From a virus: a stretch of 44,085 bases of DNA. Numbering within the stretch: the stretch's first letter is position 1; the number at the start of each line of letters is the position of its first letter. The stretch lies in IMG/VR virus record IMGVR_UViG_3300046791_000267, positions 1-44,085 of that record; one strand, written 5' to 3'. The position numbers and the translations under genes are program-made. Below are positions 17,083 through 25,294 of the stretch, in pieces. Under the pieces are notes generated by a model. It had not been told where the DNA came from and did no database searches. It saw only the letters and a list, made by a program, of their open reading frames with translations.

Positions 17083-17349
17083 ATGCCGGGCCTCTCGCTG
17101 GTCGGGATCGATTCTGCCGGTGGGCTGCTCTCGAGCACCGCCCAGGCTTTCGTGCGCGTGAACGGCTCCCTGCTCGCGGTGGTCGGAACCGTGGTTTCCC
17201 CGCACGGCGTGGGGCCGCATGCCGCGGCGACGATGACCAGCGGCAGCACGCTGTTCAAGGTGAACGGCACCGGCGTGATTTTTCAGGGCAAACTGGCCTC
17301 CTGCGGGCACGCGGTGAGCGGCAGCCTGTTCGCCATGGTCTCGAATTGA
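17083..17349 (+). CDS. PAAR-like spike tip protein
   Basis: 88 residues. PAAR proteins form a small metal-stabilised cone on the end of contractile spikes. Metal ligands expected for the family are present in order: His41 in VVSPHGVGPH, His46, then Cys74 and His76 in LASCGHAVSG. Repeated short strands separated by Gly/Ser turns make up the rest. It is directly next to the gp45-like spike gene, consistent with forming its sharp end. Mu itself lacks a separate PAAR gene here, so this is a small departure from Mu order. Confidence 0.8.
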   Translation: MPGLSLVGIDSAGGLLSSTAQAFVRVNGSLLAVVGTVVSPHGVGPHAAATMTSGSTLFKVNGTGVIFQGKLASCGHAVSGSLFAMVSN

Positions 17350-17388
17350 TCCCTGGCGCCGCCAGGCGCAGCGCGCGAGCATGGGCCC

Positions 17389-17919
17389 ATGGTGAAGCTC
17401 ACGACCACGGCCAGCGTGCTCGAGCGCAAGGCGGCGAACGAGGGCGTGGATTTCGCCCTGCTCGAGCGCGCCGGCGGCGATGTGGACCTGGCGGTGGTGA
17501 ACGGGGACCTGGCCATGGACCAGGGCCTGGTGACGTTCACCCTGGCCAGCCTGTGGACCGATCGGCGCGCGGATCCAGACGATGGCCTTTCGCCAGCCGA
17601 TGACCCGCGCGGATACTGGGCTGATCGGGTGGGCGATCGCTGGGGTTCGAAGCTCTGGCTGCTCGCCCGCCAGAAGGCCCTCGAGGCCACGCTGCGCAAC
17701 GCCGAGGCCTACGCCCACGAGGGCCTCACCGTAATGCGCCAGCTCGGGATGGCGCAGCGGGTGCGCGCGAGCGCTGCCTGGGGGGCGACCGGCGAGCTGC
17801 AGCTCACGGTGCGGATCACCCGTAATCCGAGCTCGCAATGGGAAAGCGCCTGGGCGGGCACGGATGAGGAGGTTTCGCTCGAATCCGATCGGCGATCGCT
17901 GAGGCTGCTATTCAACTAG
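17389..17919 (+). CDS. Baseplate protein (Mu gp46-like, gp25 type)
   Basis: 176 residues. The motifs 'VNGDLAMDQGLVTFTLASLWTDRRADPDDGL', 'PRGYWADRVGDRWGSKLWLLARQK' (residues 67-90) and 'SLRLLF' at the C-terminus match Mu gp46. It is a wedge/inner baseplate protein related to the gp25 lysozyme-like fold without lysozyme activity. It lies between the PAAR and gp47-like genes as expected. The sequence GGGCCC sits directly ahead of its ATG, with no Shine-Dalgarno visible. Confidence 0.88.
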   Translation: MVKLTTTASVLERKAANEGVDFALLERAGGDVDLAVVNGDLAMDQGLVTFTLASLWTDRRADPDDGLSPADDPRGYWADRVGDRWGSKLWLLARQKALEATLRNAEAYAHEGLTVMRQLGMAQRVRASAAWGATGELQLTVRITRNPSSQWESAWAGTDEEVSLESDRRSLRLLFN

Positions 17920-17940
17920 GACGGCGGATAATCTGGGCCC

Positions 17941-18993
17941 ATGCCCCTCGCGCGCCCGAAGCTTTCCGAGCTGATTCTGCGATGTGAACAGGACCTGGCC
18001 TCGAGGCTCGGCCTCGGCCAGCTGATCCCGCGCGGGCCCGCGGCCGCGCTCGCCCGCGTGATCGCGGGCACCGCCCACGGCCAATATGGGAAAATCGAGG
18101 CCGAGGTGGCCAACGTCTGGCCGGATACCTGCGATGCGGAAAACCTGGACCGCTGGGGAGCGCTGCTCTCCCTGCCGCGCAAGCCCGCGGTGGCCGCCGA
18201 GGGCCTGGTGGTCATGGTGGGCACCAACGGGACCACGATCGCCCAGGGCTCGCTCGTGCAGCGCGCGGACGGCCGGCAATTCGCCACCCTGAACCCGGCC
18301 ACGGTGGTGGGCGGCACGGCCAATATCCCCGTGCTGGCCGTCGAGACCGGGTACGGCGGGAATACGGCCGCGCTCACGCCCCTGGTGCTGGCCTCGAGCG
18401 TGGTGGGCACGATCAATTCGGTGCAGGTGGATGCGATCGGCCTCGAGGGTGGCGTGGACGAGGAGGGCGACGAGGCTTTCCGCGCTCGCCTGGTGCAGCG
18501 GCTCTCCATGCCGCCGGCGGCTGGAACCGCGGGCGATTATGAGCGCTGGGCGCTCGAGGTGCCCGGCGTGACCCGCGCCTGGGCCCTGCCTGCGAACCAG
18601 GGCCCGGGCACCGTGGGCGTGACTTTCGTGGTGGACGGTGACCCCGTTTCGATCATTCCCACCCCGAGCAAGGTGGCCGAGGTGCAGGCCTACATCGATG
18701 CTCGAAAACCGATCACGGCCTCGGTGCTGGTGTTCGCGCCGGTGCTGATTACCGTCGATTTCACGATCCACGTGGTGCCCGATACGGCCGAGGTGCGCCA
18801 GGCCGTTTCCGATTCGCTCGAGGTGCTGCTCGAGCGCGAGGGCGCGCCTGCGTCCACGATCCCGCTCTCCCACGTGCGCGAGGCGATCAGTCTGGCGCCT
18901 GGCGAAACCGATCACGTGCTCACCGCGCCGGTGGCGGATCTGGTGATCGGCGCCGGCCATATCCCGGCCGTGGGGACGATCACCTGGACCTAG
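17941..18993 (+). CDS. Baseplate J / Mu gp47-like protein
   Basis: 350 residues. It is a wedge protein linking the baseplate hub to fibres. Family features: 'GQYGKIEAEVANVWPDTCDAENLDRWGALLSLPRKPAVAAEGLVVMVGTNG', then 'PVLAVETGYGGNT', 'GGVDEEGDEAFRARLVQRLSMPPAAGTAGDYERWALEVPGVTRAWALP', and the long C-terminal 'VLVFAPVLITVDFTIHV' domain. The GATAAT hexamer 8 bases upstream of the ATG may be a promoter element or chance. Confidence 0.93.
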   Translation: MPLARPKLSELILRCEQDLASRLGLGQLIPRGPAAALARVIAGTAHGQYGKIEAEVANVWPDTCDAENLDRWGALLSLPRKPAVAAEGLVVMVGTNGTTIAQGSLVQRADGRQFATLNPATVVGGTANIPVLAVETGYGGNTAALTPLVLASSVVGTINSVQVDAIGLEGGVDEEGDEAFRARLVQRLSMPPAAGTAGDYERWALEVPGVTRAWALPANQGPGTVGVTFVVDGDPVSIIPTPSKVAEVQAYIDARKPITASVLVFAPVLITVDFTIHVVPDTAEVRQAVSDSLEVLLEREGAPASTIPLSHVREAISLAPGETDHVLTAPVADLVIGAGHIPAVGTITWT

Positions 18994-18996
18994 CAC

Positions 18997-19659
18997 GTGG
19001 CCGATTTCACTTTCGAATCGCTGGTGCTCGAATGCTACCTGCCGCTGATCTCGCCGCTGGTCGATCTGGCGCCGGCGCTGCAGCCCAGGTTTCAGGATCT
19101 CGCGCGCGAGCTCTACCCGCATGGGCCGGCCTGGACGCGGGACCCTGCCTCGGTCACCTACCAGGTGCTCGCCGCGGTGGCCGCGGCCGCGGTGGACGTC
19201 GAGCTGCAGATCGAAAAGTTTCGCGCCGAAACCGATCCCACCCGCACGAGCGAACTACTCGCCGAATGGGAGCGCGCGCTGGGCCTGCCGGATGGCTGCC
19301 TGCCGGTGGGCGCGGACGAGGAGGCGCGGCGCAGCGCGGTGGTGGCGCGGCTCGCGGGCCTGCAGGCGGTCTCGGAGGCGGACCTGGTGGCCTTCCTCGC
19401 CGCGCTCGGGTTCACGGTGACGTTTCAGTATTTCACCCCCATGGTGGCCGGCATGGGAGCTGGGCTCCCCGACTACGGCCCCGAATGGCAGTTCGTTTTC
19501 GCGGTGCACTACTGGGGCGGCGGGAACCGAGCGCTGCTCGAATGCTCCCTGCCCCATATCCTGCCCGCCCACGTGGTGGTCCTGTTTTTCTACGGCGAAT
19601 TCGGCGTGCAGCCCCTTTTCCTGGATTGTGAATCCCAGGTGCTGCTGCAGATTATCTAG
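18997..19659 (+). CDS. Mu gp48-like tail protein (DUF2313)
   Basis: 220 residues from GTG. In Mu it follows gp47 and belongs to the baseplate or fibre-attachment assembly. Features: 'LARELYPHGPAWTRDPASVTYQVLAAVAAAAVDVELQIEKFRAETDPTRTSELLAEWERALGLPDG' (residues 37-103), the diagnostic region, and a C-terminal 'LLECSLPHILPAHVVVLFFY'. It is followed by the tail fibre gene after 11 bases. Confidence 0.9.
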   Translation: MADFTFESLVLECYLPLISPLVDLAPALQPRFQDLARELYPHGPAWTRDPASVTYQVLAAVAAAAVDVELQIEKFRAETDPTRTSELLAEWERALGLPDGCLPVGADEEARRSAVVARLAGLQAVSEADLVAFLAALGFTVTFQYFTPMVAGMGAGLPDYGPEWQFVFAVHYWGGGNRALLECSLPHILPAHVVVLFFYGEFGVQPLFLDCESQVLLQII

Positions 19660-19670
19660 AGGCCTTTTCT

Positions 19671-20867
19671 ATGCACCGCACCGATGGAGCGAACCCGGGT
19701 CCAGGCCAGTCTTTCGTCGAAGGCGATCCGATCGCGGGCACGCCGGCCACCCAGATCACCGGGGACTGGCTCACGGCCGTGCAGGAGGAGATCGCCGGCG
19801 TGGTCGAGGGCTCTGGCCTCGCGCTGGACAAGCCGGATAACGGCCAGCTGCTTTCGGCGATCGACCGCCTGGCGCGCCTGCACGAGCTCGATCGGCAGCT
19901 GCTGGTCAACGGGGATTTCGGAATCTGGCAGCGCCAGGTCCTGTTCAATCTCACCAGCGGCCAGAACCTATACACCGCGGATCACTGGCTTTGCACGCCG
20001 GGCACCGGCGGCGGCGCGGTGACGATTTCCCTGGTGACGGGGACGAATTCCGACGCGGCCACGATCGGCAGTTACAACGGCCTTTCCTGGTCCCAGACCG
20101 CCGGCGGAATCTCACCGATCCTCGAGCAGCGCGTGGAGGATTCGGCGCACGGGGCCGGGCAAACCGTGGTTTTCTCCTGCTGGGCGAAGCTGCAGGCCGG
20201 CGCTGGCCTGGTGAATTCGATTTCGATCGCCACCGAGATCGTGCAGAACCGCGCGAGCGCTGGAAACGCGGACGTCACCACCGCGGGCCCCAGCCTGGCG
20301 ATCGATGTGGTGGACGGCCTGGTGCGGCTCTCGGGCACGTTCACGCTGGCGGCGGACCTGGGCACGAGCGTTTCGCACCTGCGCCGGTGGAACAGCATTC
20401 GACTGAAATTCCCGACCAACACGAAATTCGCGCTCCTGCTGTATGCCTGCCAGCTGGAGCTGGGCAGCACGCCCTCGCCCCAGGTTCGCCGCGGCGAGGC
20501 GCGCGAGCTCGAGCTCTGCCGGCGCTACTACCGCAGCACCTACCTGGTGCGGAATATCAACTGGGGAACCTACCCCGGTGAGGCGACTTTCGGCACCTAC
20601 GGCCCGGTGCGCTCGTTCTGCAGCGGCACCGAGGCGCGCTCGCTCGATCGCGGCTGGGATATCCCGATGTGGGACCAGCTGCCCACGATTCACTGGTATT
20701 CGCCGGTGAGCGGCGCGATCGATACGATTTACTGGGAGGGCGCCGACCGCGCCGTGACGGCCCAGGCGGCCCAGTCCTACCGCTCGCCGGGATATCCCAC
20801 GGTGGGCAGCTCGCGCGCGGCCTCGGTGGTCGAGGCGCATTTCACCGCGGAATCGGAAATCGCCTAG
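19671..20867 (+). CDS. Tail fibre protein
   Basis: 398 residues with an AGAGG ribosome binding site. The N-terminal 60 residues ('PGQSFVEGDPIAGTPATQITGDWLTAVQEEIAGVVEGSGLALDKPDNGQLLSAI') are the conserved virion-attachment segment seen in many phage tail fibres. Residues from about 80 on form a jelly-roll-like carbohydrate-binding-type domain ('GQTVVFSCWAKLQAG...NSISIATEIVQN...VVDGLVRLSGTFTLA'), and the C-terminal 120 residues are variable. The role is host recognition. Its stop overlaps the next GTG by one base (TAGTG). Confidence 0.85.
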   Translation: MHRTDGANPGPGQSFVEGDPIAGTPATQITGDWLTAVQEEIAGVVEGSGLALDKPDNGQLLSAIDRLARLHELDRQLLVNGDFGIWQRQVLFNLTSGQNLYTADHWLCTPGTGGGAVTISLVTGTNSDAATIGSYNGLSWSQTAGGISPILEQRVEDSAHGAGQTVVFSCWAKLQAGAGLVNSISIATEIVQNRASAGNADVTTAGPSLAIDVVDGLVRLSGTFTLAADLGTSVSHLRRWNSIRLKFPTNTKFALLLYACQLELGSTPSPQVRRGEARELELCRRYYRSTYLVRNINWGTYPGEATFGTYGPVRSFCSGTEARSLDRGWDIPMWDQLPTIHWYSPVSGAIDTIYWEGADRAVTAQAAQSYRSPGYPTVGSSRAASVVEAHFTAESEIA

Positions 20868-21364
20868 TGTCCATTTTCCTCGAGCTCTGGCTTTTCCCGA
20901 TCCTGGTGGCCGCGGCGGCGATCGCGCTGCCGCTCGCGGCGCTGCTGCGAAAACATTCCACCGCGGCCCAGGTTCCCACGGATATGGGGGCGTGGTCGAG
21001 CTGGCTTGATCGCACCGGCGTGGCTGTTGCGATTCTGATCGTGATCGGGCTACTCCTGTGGCGCCTGCTGCGATGGATGCGGCCCCGGGCGGATATCGTG
21101 CTGGACGGTTTCATCGCCAACGCGAACCGCGTGCAGCCCCTGCTCGACGCCCAGCAGGCGCGCGACGCGGCGCAGCAGGCGCGGGATACCGCCATTCTCT
21201 CCTCGATCAAGGCTCTGGAGGCCGCGATCCAGGCCCATACCATGGTGGTGGAGCAGCTCGCCGAGCGCGTGGGCATACAGTCCGCGCGCGGCGCGCTGAT
21301 CGCCGAGAATCTCTCGAAAATGAACGATCACCTGCTGGCGCTGCTGGTGAAAATCAATCCATGA
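20867..21364 (+). CDS. Membrane protein with C-terminal coiled coil
   Basis: 165 residues from a GTG overlapping the fibre stop; the same frame is open upstream to 20669 but that part lies in the fibre gene. Residues 4-27 and 50-70 are strong membrane segments, joined by a 22-residue loop. Residues 85-165 are a Gln/Ala-rich helix with heptads (QQARDAAQQARDTAIL, then KALEAAIQAH and LIAENLSKM), likely a coiled coil. Its place after the fibre and before a holin-like gene suggests lysis (i-spanin-like or antiholin-like) but no family is recognised. Confidence 0.7.
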   Translation: MSIFLELWLFPILVAAAAIALPLAALLRKHSTAAQVPTDMGAWSSWLDRTGVAVAILIVIGLLLWRLLRWMRPRADIVLDGFIANANRVQPLLDAQQARDAAQQARDTAILSSIKALEAAIQAHTMVVEQLAERVGIQSARGALIAENLSKMNDHLLALLVKINP

Positions 21365-21606
21365 AACAGAAACGGGCCTCCCGCTCACTCTGGTGGAACT
21401 ACGCCCTGCTGGTGCTCGCCGCGGTGGTCGAGGCCGTGCCCGATCTCCAGCAGGCTTTCCCGGCCTGGTCCCGAGGCCTGCTCGCCCTCGCGGCCGTGGT
21501 GAATATCATTCTGCGCCACGCCACCACCGAGCCCCTGGTGCCGATGCTCCCACCGCGCCCGCCGGCGGCGCCGCCGCCCACCGAACCGCCCGCCCCGCCG
21601 CAATAG
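21361..21606 (+). CDS. Holin-like small membrane protein
   Basis: 81 residues, ATG overlapping the previous stop (ATGA). A basic N-terminus (MKQKRASRS), two membrane segments (about 11-28 and 36-52), and the ending 'VVNIILRHATTEPL' resemble a known group of phage holin-like proteins (DUF7940-like by recall). The last 20 residues are Pro-rich. A holin would permeabilise the inner membrane at lysis. The assignment is by length, topology and place; no partner endolysin was recognised nearby. Confidence 0.6.
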   Translation: MKQKRASRSLWWNYALLVLAAVVEAVPDLQQAFPAWSRGLLALAAVVNIILRHATTEPLVPMLPPRPPAAPPPTEPPAPPQ

Positions 21607-21619
21607 GACCACCACGCCC

Positions 21620-22096
21620 ATGAATTTCTTCTATGTGCCCGGCCGGCAATACATGCTCACCACCGGGATCAATTGGACCAGCGCCACGCTCAAGGCGCTG
21701 CTGGTGATGACCAACAGCACGGCCCGCTCGGAGAACCGCGCCACTTTCCTCACCGGCGGATCGGGGTTCACCACGCTGGACGAAATGGGCGGCGCCGGCT
21801 ACTCGCGCCAGACCCTGGCCAGTGTGACGATCACGGATGATCTGCCCACTGGCGACCTGATCGTGACCTGTGCCACGGTGAATTTCGGGAACACGATCAC
21901 CAACGGCGCGCGCCAGGTGGCCGGGATCGTGATCTATCTCGACGGCGCGAACGACGGCGCGCGCCGGCCGCTGATCTACCTGGATTCCGTTTCCAACGGC
22001 CCGACGTTCCCCTACTCGCCCAACGGCGGCCCGATCAAACTGGTGCCCCCGGCCTCGGGCCTGTGGCGCATGCGCTCGGTCACTCCCGGGCCGTAG
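21620..22096 (+). CDS. Putative structural protein
   Basis: 158 residues, beta-rich, no membrane segment. 'MNFFYVPGRQYMLTTGINWTSATLKALLVMTNSTARSENRATFLTGGSGFTTLDEM' resembles short virion-associated proteins that accompany tail fibres in other phages. A 'VIYLDGANDGARRPLIYLDS' strand pair follows. It lies 14 bases after the holin-like gene and among fibre-like genes. Function not known. Confidence 0.6.
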   Translation: MNFFYVPGRQYMLTTGINWTSATLKALLVMTNSTARSENRATFLTGGSGFTTLDEMGGAGYSRQTLASVTITDDLPTGDLIVTCATVNFGNTITNGARQVAGIVIYLDGANDGARRPLIYLDSVSNGPTFPYSPNGGPIKLVPPASGLWRMRSVTPGP

Positions 22097-22150
22097 CCGA
22101 TCCTGCTAGGCTGATCTCGACGCGGCCGAACCGAAACCACCGAGGACACA

Positions 22151-22834
22151 ATGGGCAAGGGCAACACGTTTACCCAGGATCTGCTGGATCACGTTTTCTT
22201 GAACACGGCGCTGGCGCTGATCGGGGACGCATCGGGCCTCCAGCCCTCGGCCACCGCGGGCAATCTGTACCTGGCGCTGCACACCGCGGACCCTGGCGCC
22301 GCGGGTGCCCAGAACACGAGCGAATGCGCCTATACCAGTTACGCCCGCACGGCCGTGCCCCGCTCGGGCTCTGGGTTCTCCCGCACCCTGCAGAAAATCA
22401 CGAATGTTGCCGAAATTGCGATGCCGGCCTGCACCGGCGGCTCGGAAACGGCCACCCACTGGTCGATCGGCACGGCCTCGAGCGGCGCGGGGAAAGTCCT
22501 GTGGACCGGGCCCCTCTCGCTCAACGCGGTGATTTTCACCGCCACCACGGCCGACACTCTCACCTGCCCCGGCCATACGCTGGTGGTGGATGACCGCGTG
22601 GTTTTCTACGCGGTGGTGGGAATCACGCTCCCCACCGGGATCACCGCGGGCACCGTCTACTGGGTGAAAACGGTTTCGGGGAACGATATCACGATCAGCA
22701 CCACCCAGGGCGGATCGACGCTCGACGTCACCGCCGCCGGCGGCGGGAAAATCGCGCTCTCGAAACAGCTGGCCATTTCGAACGGGATCACCCCAAAGGT
22801 GGCCGCGGGCGTTCTCGGAATCACCGAGGGCTAG
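22151..22834 (+). CDS. Tail fibre-like structural protein
   Basis: 227 residues with a GAGGA ribosome binding site. N-terminal part: 'FTQDLLDHVFLNTALALIGDASGLQPSATAGNLYLALHTADPG' and 'YTSYARTAVPRS', a well-known pattern of phage tail/fibre proteins of unknown fold. An inserted module (about residues 140-205) has the order 'GHTLVVDDRVVFYAV', 'GITAGTVYWVKTVSGNDITIST', a repeat-like beta unit common in phage fibres. It probably contributes to adsorption. Confidence 0.7.
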   Translation: MGKGNTFTQDLLDHVFLNTALALIGDASGLQPSATAGNLYLALHTADPGAAGAQNTSECAYTSYARTAVPRSGSGFSRTLQKITNVAEIAMPACTGGSETATHWSIGTASSGAGKVLWTGPLSLNAVIFTATTADTLTCPGHTLVVDDRVVFYAVVGITLPTGITAGTVYWVKTVSGNDITISTTQGGSTLDVTAAGGGKIALSKQLAISNGITPKVAAGVLGITEG

Positions 22835-22852
22835 TCCAGGCCGGGCTGCGCC

Positions 22853-23632
22853 ATGGCCGATACCAAAATTTCAGCGCTCACCGCGGCAGGCGCCGCGGCC
22901 GATGCGAACGAATTCGCAATCAATGAGGCTGGGACCAGTAAGAAACTCTCGGCCTCGCTGCTGAAAACCTACGTGAACACGGCGCCCCTGTGGGCCGCGG
23001 GCACGAGCTCGGCCAGCACGTGGCCGAAATTGACCACTGGCACCAAATTGACCACGCCCGAGGACGGCGCGATCGAATACCAGGATAATTGTATCTACGG
23101 CACGGGGAAGGCCAATAACCGCGGGGTGTTTCAGCTCGAGCATTGGATTTCCCAGGTGAATAGCCGCACCCTGGGCAATAACACCAATCTCCAGAAACTG
23201 TTCGATTCGGTTTCGAATGGCACGCTGAACCTGGCCACCGGGCTCTATTTCTTTTCGTGCATGTTCGCCCTTACGGGGATGAGCGCCACGAGCGGAAATG
23301 CCCTTTTCGATCTGAAGGGCGCCGGCAGCTGCACGCTGACCACGATTCTTTACAACCTGAACGGCGTGGATTCGGGCAACGTGGCGAACGTGGGAAACAA
23401 AACCGGCCAGGGCTCGACCACCGCCGCCACGGCGGCCTCGTGCGTCACCGCGGGCACGGGAACCGCCATGATCGTCGAGATCAATGGCTGTTTCGTGGTC
23501 TCGGTCGCTGGAACGATCATTCCCAGCGTGCAGCAGGTGACCGCGGCGGCGGCCACGGTGCTGGGCGGTTCCTATTTCCGCTGCCACCGCGTGGGGACCA
23601 CTTCGCAGGCCTCGATCGGCGACTGGTCATAA
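22853..23632 (+). CDS. Tail fibre-like protein
   Basis: 259 residues. It starts 'ADTKISALTAAGAAADANEFAINEAGTSKKLSASLLKTYV', an N-terminal segment shared by many tail fibre and tail spike proteins. The rest is Ser/Thr/Gly-rich with alternating strands and no catalytic motif I can see. It sits among fibre-type genes and ends 30 bases before the repeat protein. Confidence 0.65.
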   Translation: MADTKISALTAAGAAADANEFAINEAGTSKKLSASLLKTYVNTAPLWAAGTSSASTWPKLTTGTKLTTPEDGAIEYQDNCIYGTGKANNRGVFQLEHWISQVNSRTLGNNTNLQKLFDSVSNGTLNLATGLYFFSCMFALTGMSATSGNALFDLKGAGSCTLTTILYNLNGVDSGNVANVGNKTGQGSTTAATAASCVTAGTGTAMIVEINGCFVVSVAGTIIPSVQQVTAAAATVLGGSYFRCHRVGTTSQASIGDWS

Positions 23633-23662
23633 CCTGGCGGCTGGTGAGGCCGGCGCAATCCC

Positions 23663-24610
23663 ATGGCTGACCACTACCTGCTCGAGAACGGCACCGATCG
23701 GCTCCTGCTGGAGAACGGCACCGATCTGTATGCCCTCGAGACCAACGGGGTGGCGCTGCCGGTGACCACCGGCGACACCGCGCTGGAGGGCCGCGCCGGC
23801 GGCGACGGCAGCCTGCAGCCGGTGACCACTGGGGACACCCGGGTGGCGGCGCAGCCCTCGGCCGATGGCGCGCTGAAGGCCCCCACCGAGGGCGATACCG
23901 CGCTGGCCAACACGGTGGGCGGCACCGGCGGCCTGCAGCCGGTGACCACGGGGGACACCCGGGTGGCGGCCTCGCCCTCGGCCGATGGCGCGCTGAAGCC
24001 CGCCACCGAGGGCGATACCGCGCTGGAGAACGTGGTGGCCTCACCGCCGGCCAGCGCTCTCGAGCCGGTGACCACTGGGGACACCCGGGTGGCGGCGCAG
24101 CCCTCGGCCGATGGCGCACTGAAGCTCGCCACCGAGGGCGATACCAGGGTGGCCGCGCTCGCCACCGGCTCGGGCGAGCTCGTGGCGCCCACCGAGGGCG
24201 ATACCCGCGTGGCAGCCCTCGCCACGGGGGAGGGCGCGCTGGCGCCCACCGGCGAGGGCGATACTGCGCTGGCGGCGCAGCTCTCCTCCACTTCGCTGCT
24301 GGATGTGGCGGTGGAGCCCAGGACCACGGGGGACACCCGCGTGGCCGTGCTGCTCACCGGCTCGGGCGAGCTCGTGACGCTCGCCGAGGGCGGCGCAGCG
24401 CTCGCGCTCACCGCCGGCGGGATCGGGGTGATCTATTGCGAGATCGCCGGCTTTTGCGAGGTGGGGATCTATCCGCTCCTCGGCCGGCGAATCGCGCTGC
24501 AGCGCGCCCATGCCGCTGGCTCGCTGCGCTCGGTCCAGGCGCTAGGATTGACCAGGCGGACGAATCGCCAACACGTGACCCAGAACCTGCCGGGAACCAT
24601 TACGCCATGA
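23663..24610 (+). CDS. Tandem-repeat fibre-like protein
   Basis: 315 residues. The N-terminus has two near copies of 'LLENGTDR-LL', a motif common at the start of phage structural proteins. Residues 34-250 hold about ten copies of a 20-residue unit, core 'TTGDTRVAAQPSADGALK', with 'GDT' nearly invariant and two alternating types (TTGDTRV and TEGDTAL). The unit is 60 bp at DNA level and the copies are very similar. The last 65 residues are a non-repeat domain containing one CEIAGFCEVG segment. A shaft or stalk with number-variable repeats is likely. No family recognised. Confidence 0.7.
   Translation: MADHYLLENGTDRLLLENGTDLYALETNGVALPVTTGDTALEGRAGGDGSLQPVTTGDTRVAAQPSADGALKAPTEGDTALANTVGGTGGLQPVTTGDTRVAASPSADGALKPATEGDTALENVVASPPASALEPVTTGDTRVAAQPSADGALKLATEGDTRVAALATGSGELVAPTEGDTRVAALATGEGALAPTGEGDTALAAQLSSTSLLDVAVEPRTTGDTRVAVLLTGSGELVTLAEGGAALALTAGGIGVIYCEIAGFCEVGIYPLLGRRIALQRAHAAGSLRSVQALGLTRRTNRQHVTQNLPGTITP
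23762..24400 (+). repeat. 60-bp in-frame tandem repeat array
   Basis: About ten tandem units of 60 bp (a few 66-72 bp) start near 23762. Three units beginning near 23822, 23942 and 24064 share an almost identical run including GACACCCGGGTGGCGGC and GCCGATGGCGC. All length changes are multiples of three, so the reading frame is kept. Close similarity between copies points to recent duplication or gene conversion. Confidence 0.85.
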
Positions 24611-24921
24611 CCCTGACCGATGCCCTGCGCGTGGGAGCCTATGGGTTCACGATCGAGGGCGATCTCCTGCTGGATGGCGTGCCCGCGGACATTTCGGGCG
24701 CCACGCTGCTGCAGATCCGATTCGAGCGGCCAGACGGCTCGACGTTCACCCGCACGGCGCAGATCGCCAGCAACGGCCTGGACGGGAAGGTGGCGTACCT
24801 GGTGCAGGCGAACGATCTGAACCAGGCCGGGGACTGGCGCTATCAGTTCACGGTGAACACGCCCCAGCTCGGTTTCCCCTTCCAGCCGGTGGCGTTCCGC
24901 GTGGAATGGAATATCCCCTAG
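24607..24921 (+). CDS. Immunoglobulin-like baseplate/fibre accessory protein
   Basis: 104 residues from an ATG overlapping the previous stop (ATGA). A single beta-sandwich pattern: 'FTIEGDLLLDGVPADISGATLLQIRFERPDGSTFTRTAQI', then 'GKVAYLVQANDLNQAGDWRYQFTVN'. This is like the N-terminal Ig-like domain of BppU-type baseplate proteins and of many small phage head/tail proteins. It is the last rightward gene of the structural block; transcription probably ends in the hairpin that follows. Confidence 0.7.
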   Translation: MTLTDALRVGAYGFTIEGDLLLDGVPADISGATLLQIRFERPDGSTFTRTAQIASNGLDGKVAYLVQANDLNQAGDWRYQFTVNTPQLGFPFQPVAFRVEWNIP

Positions 24922-24929
24922 CGGGGATC

Positions 24930-24980
24930 GATCGGCGCGGCTGTTCAATGCCGTGGGGGCCGTGGGGGGCCGCGCCGATC
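24930..24980. terminator. Probable bidirectional terminator
   Basis: Between the ends of two converging genes. GATCGGCGCGGC (24930-24941) and GCCGCGCCGATC (24969-24980) are perfect 12-bp inverted arms with a 27-base G-rich loop. Neither side has a clean T-run (CCTTTCCCC follows on the right), so it is not a textbook intrinsic terminator, but location and stem strength fit a stop for both directions. Confidence 0.55.
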
Positions 24981-24988
24981 CCTTTCCC

Positions 24989-25294
24989 CTAGAGGTGCAC
25001 CGCGGCCAGGAGCGTGATCTGCAGGGCCTTTCGAATGGCCACCGCGATCGCCTGCTGCATTTTCGCCTGGGCCATGATCAGGCCGGCGGCCTCGAGGCCC
25101 TTCGCCCGGGCATTCAACGCGGCCTGTGCGGCGCTGGGATCGAGGCCGGCGAGCGCCATGGCGGTGACGTTCACCTGATCCTCCACGAGCTGGTGCACCC
25201 GCTCGCGCATTTCACCCTCGAGCGAATGGCCTTCCTGCTCGAGCAGCTCGAGGGCGCTGTTCACCACCCCCGCCACCACGTTCTCTAGTTTCAC
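24989..25294 (-). CDS. Helical protein of the leftward operon
   Basis: 101 residues from a GTG overlapping the previous stop (GTGA). It is almost entirely predicted helix, Ala/Leu/Glu-rich ('VVAGVVNSALELLEQEGHSLEGEMRERVHQLVEDQVNVTAMALAG'), with no membrane segment of full length. No family is recognised. It is the last of three overlapping leftward genes and ends just before the shared terminator. Confidence 0.65.
   Translation of the reverse strand: MKLENVVAGVVNSALELLEQEGHSLEGEMRERVHQLVEDQVNVTAMALAGLDPSAAQAALNARAKGLEAAGLIMAQAKMQQAIAVAIRKALQITLLAAVHL

Noticed and set aside
23762-24400. Repeats considered as a CRISPR array
   Set aside because: Units are contiguous without unique spacers, keep the reading frame and encode a repeated peptide.
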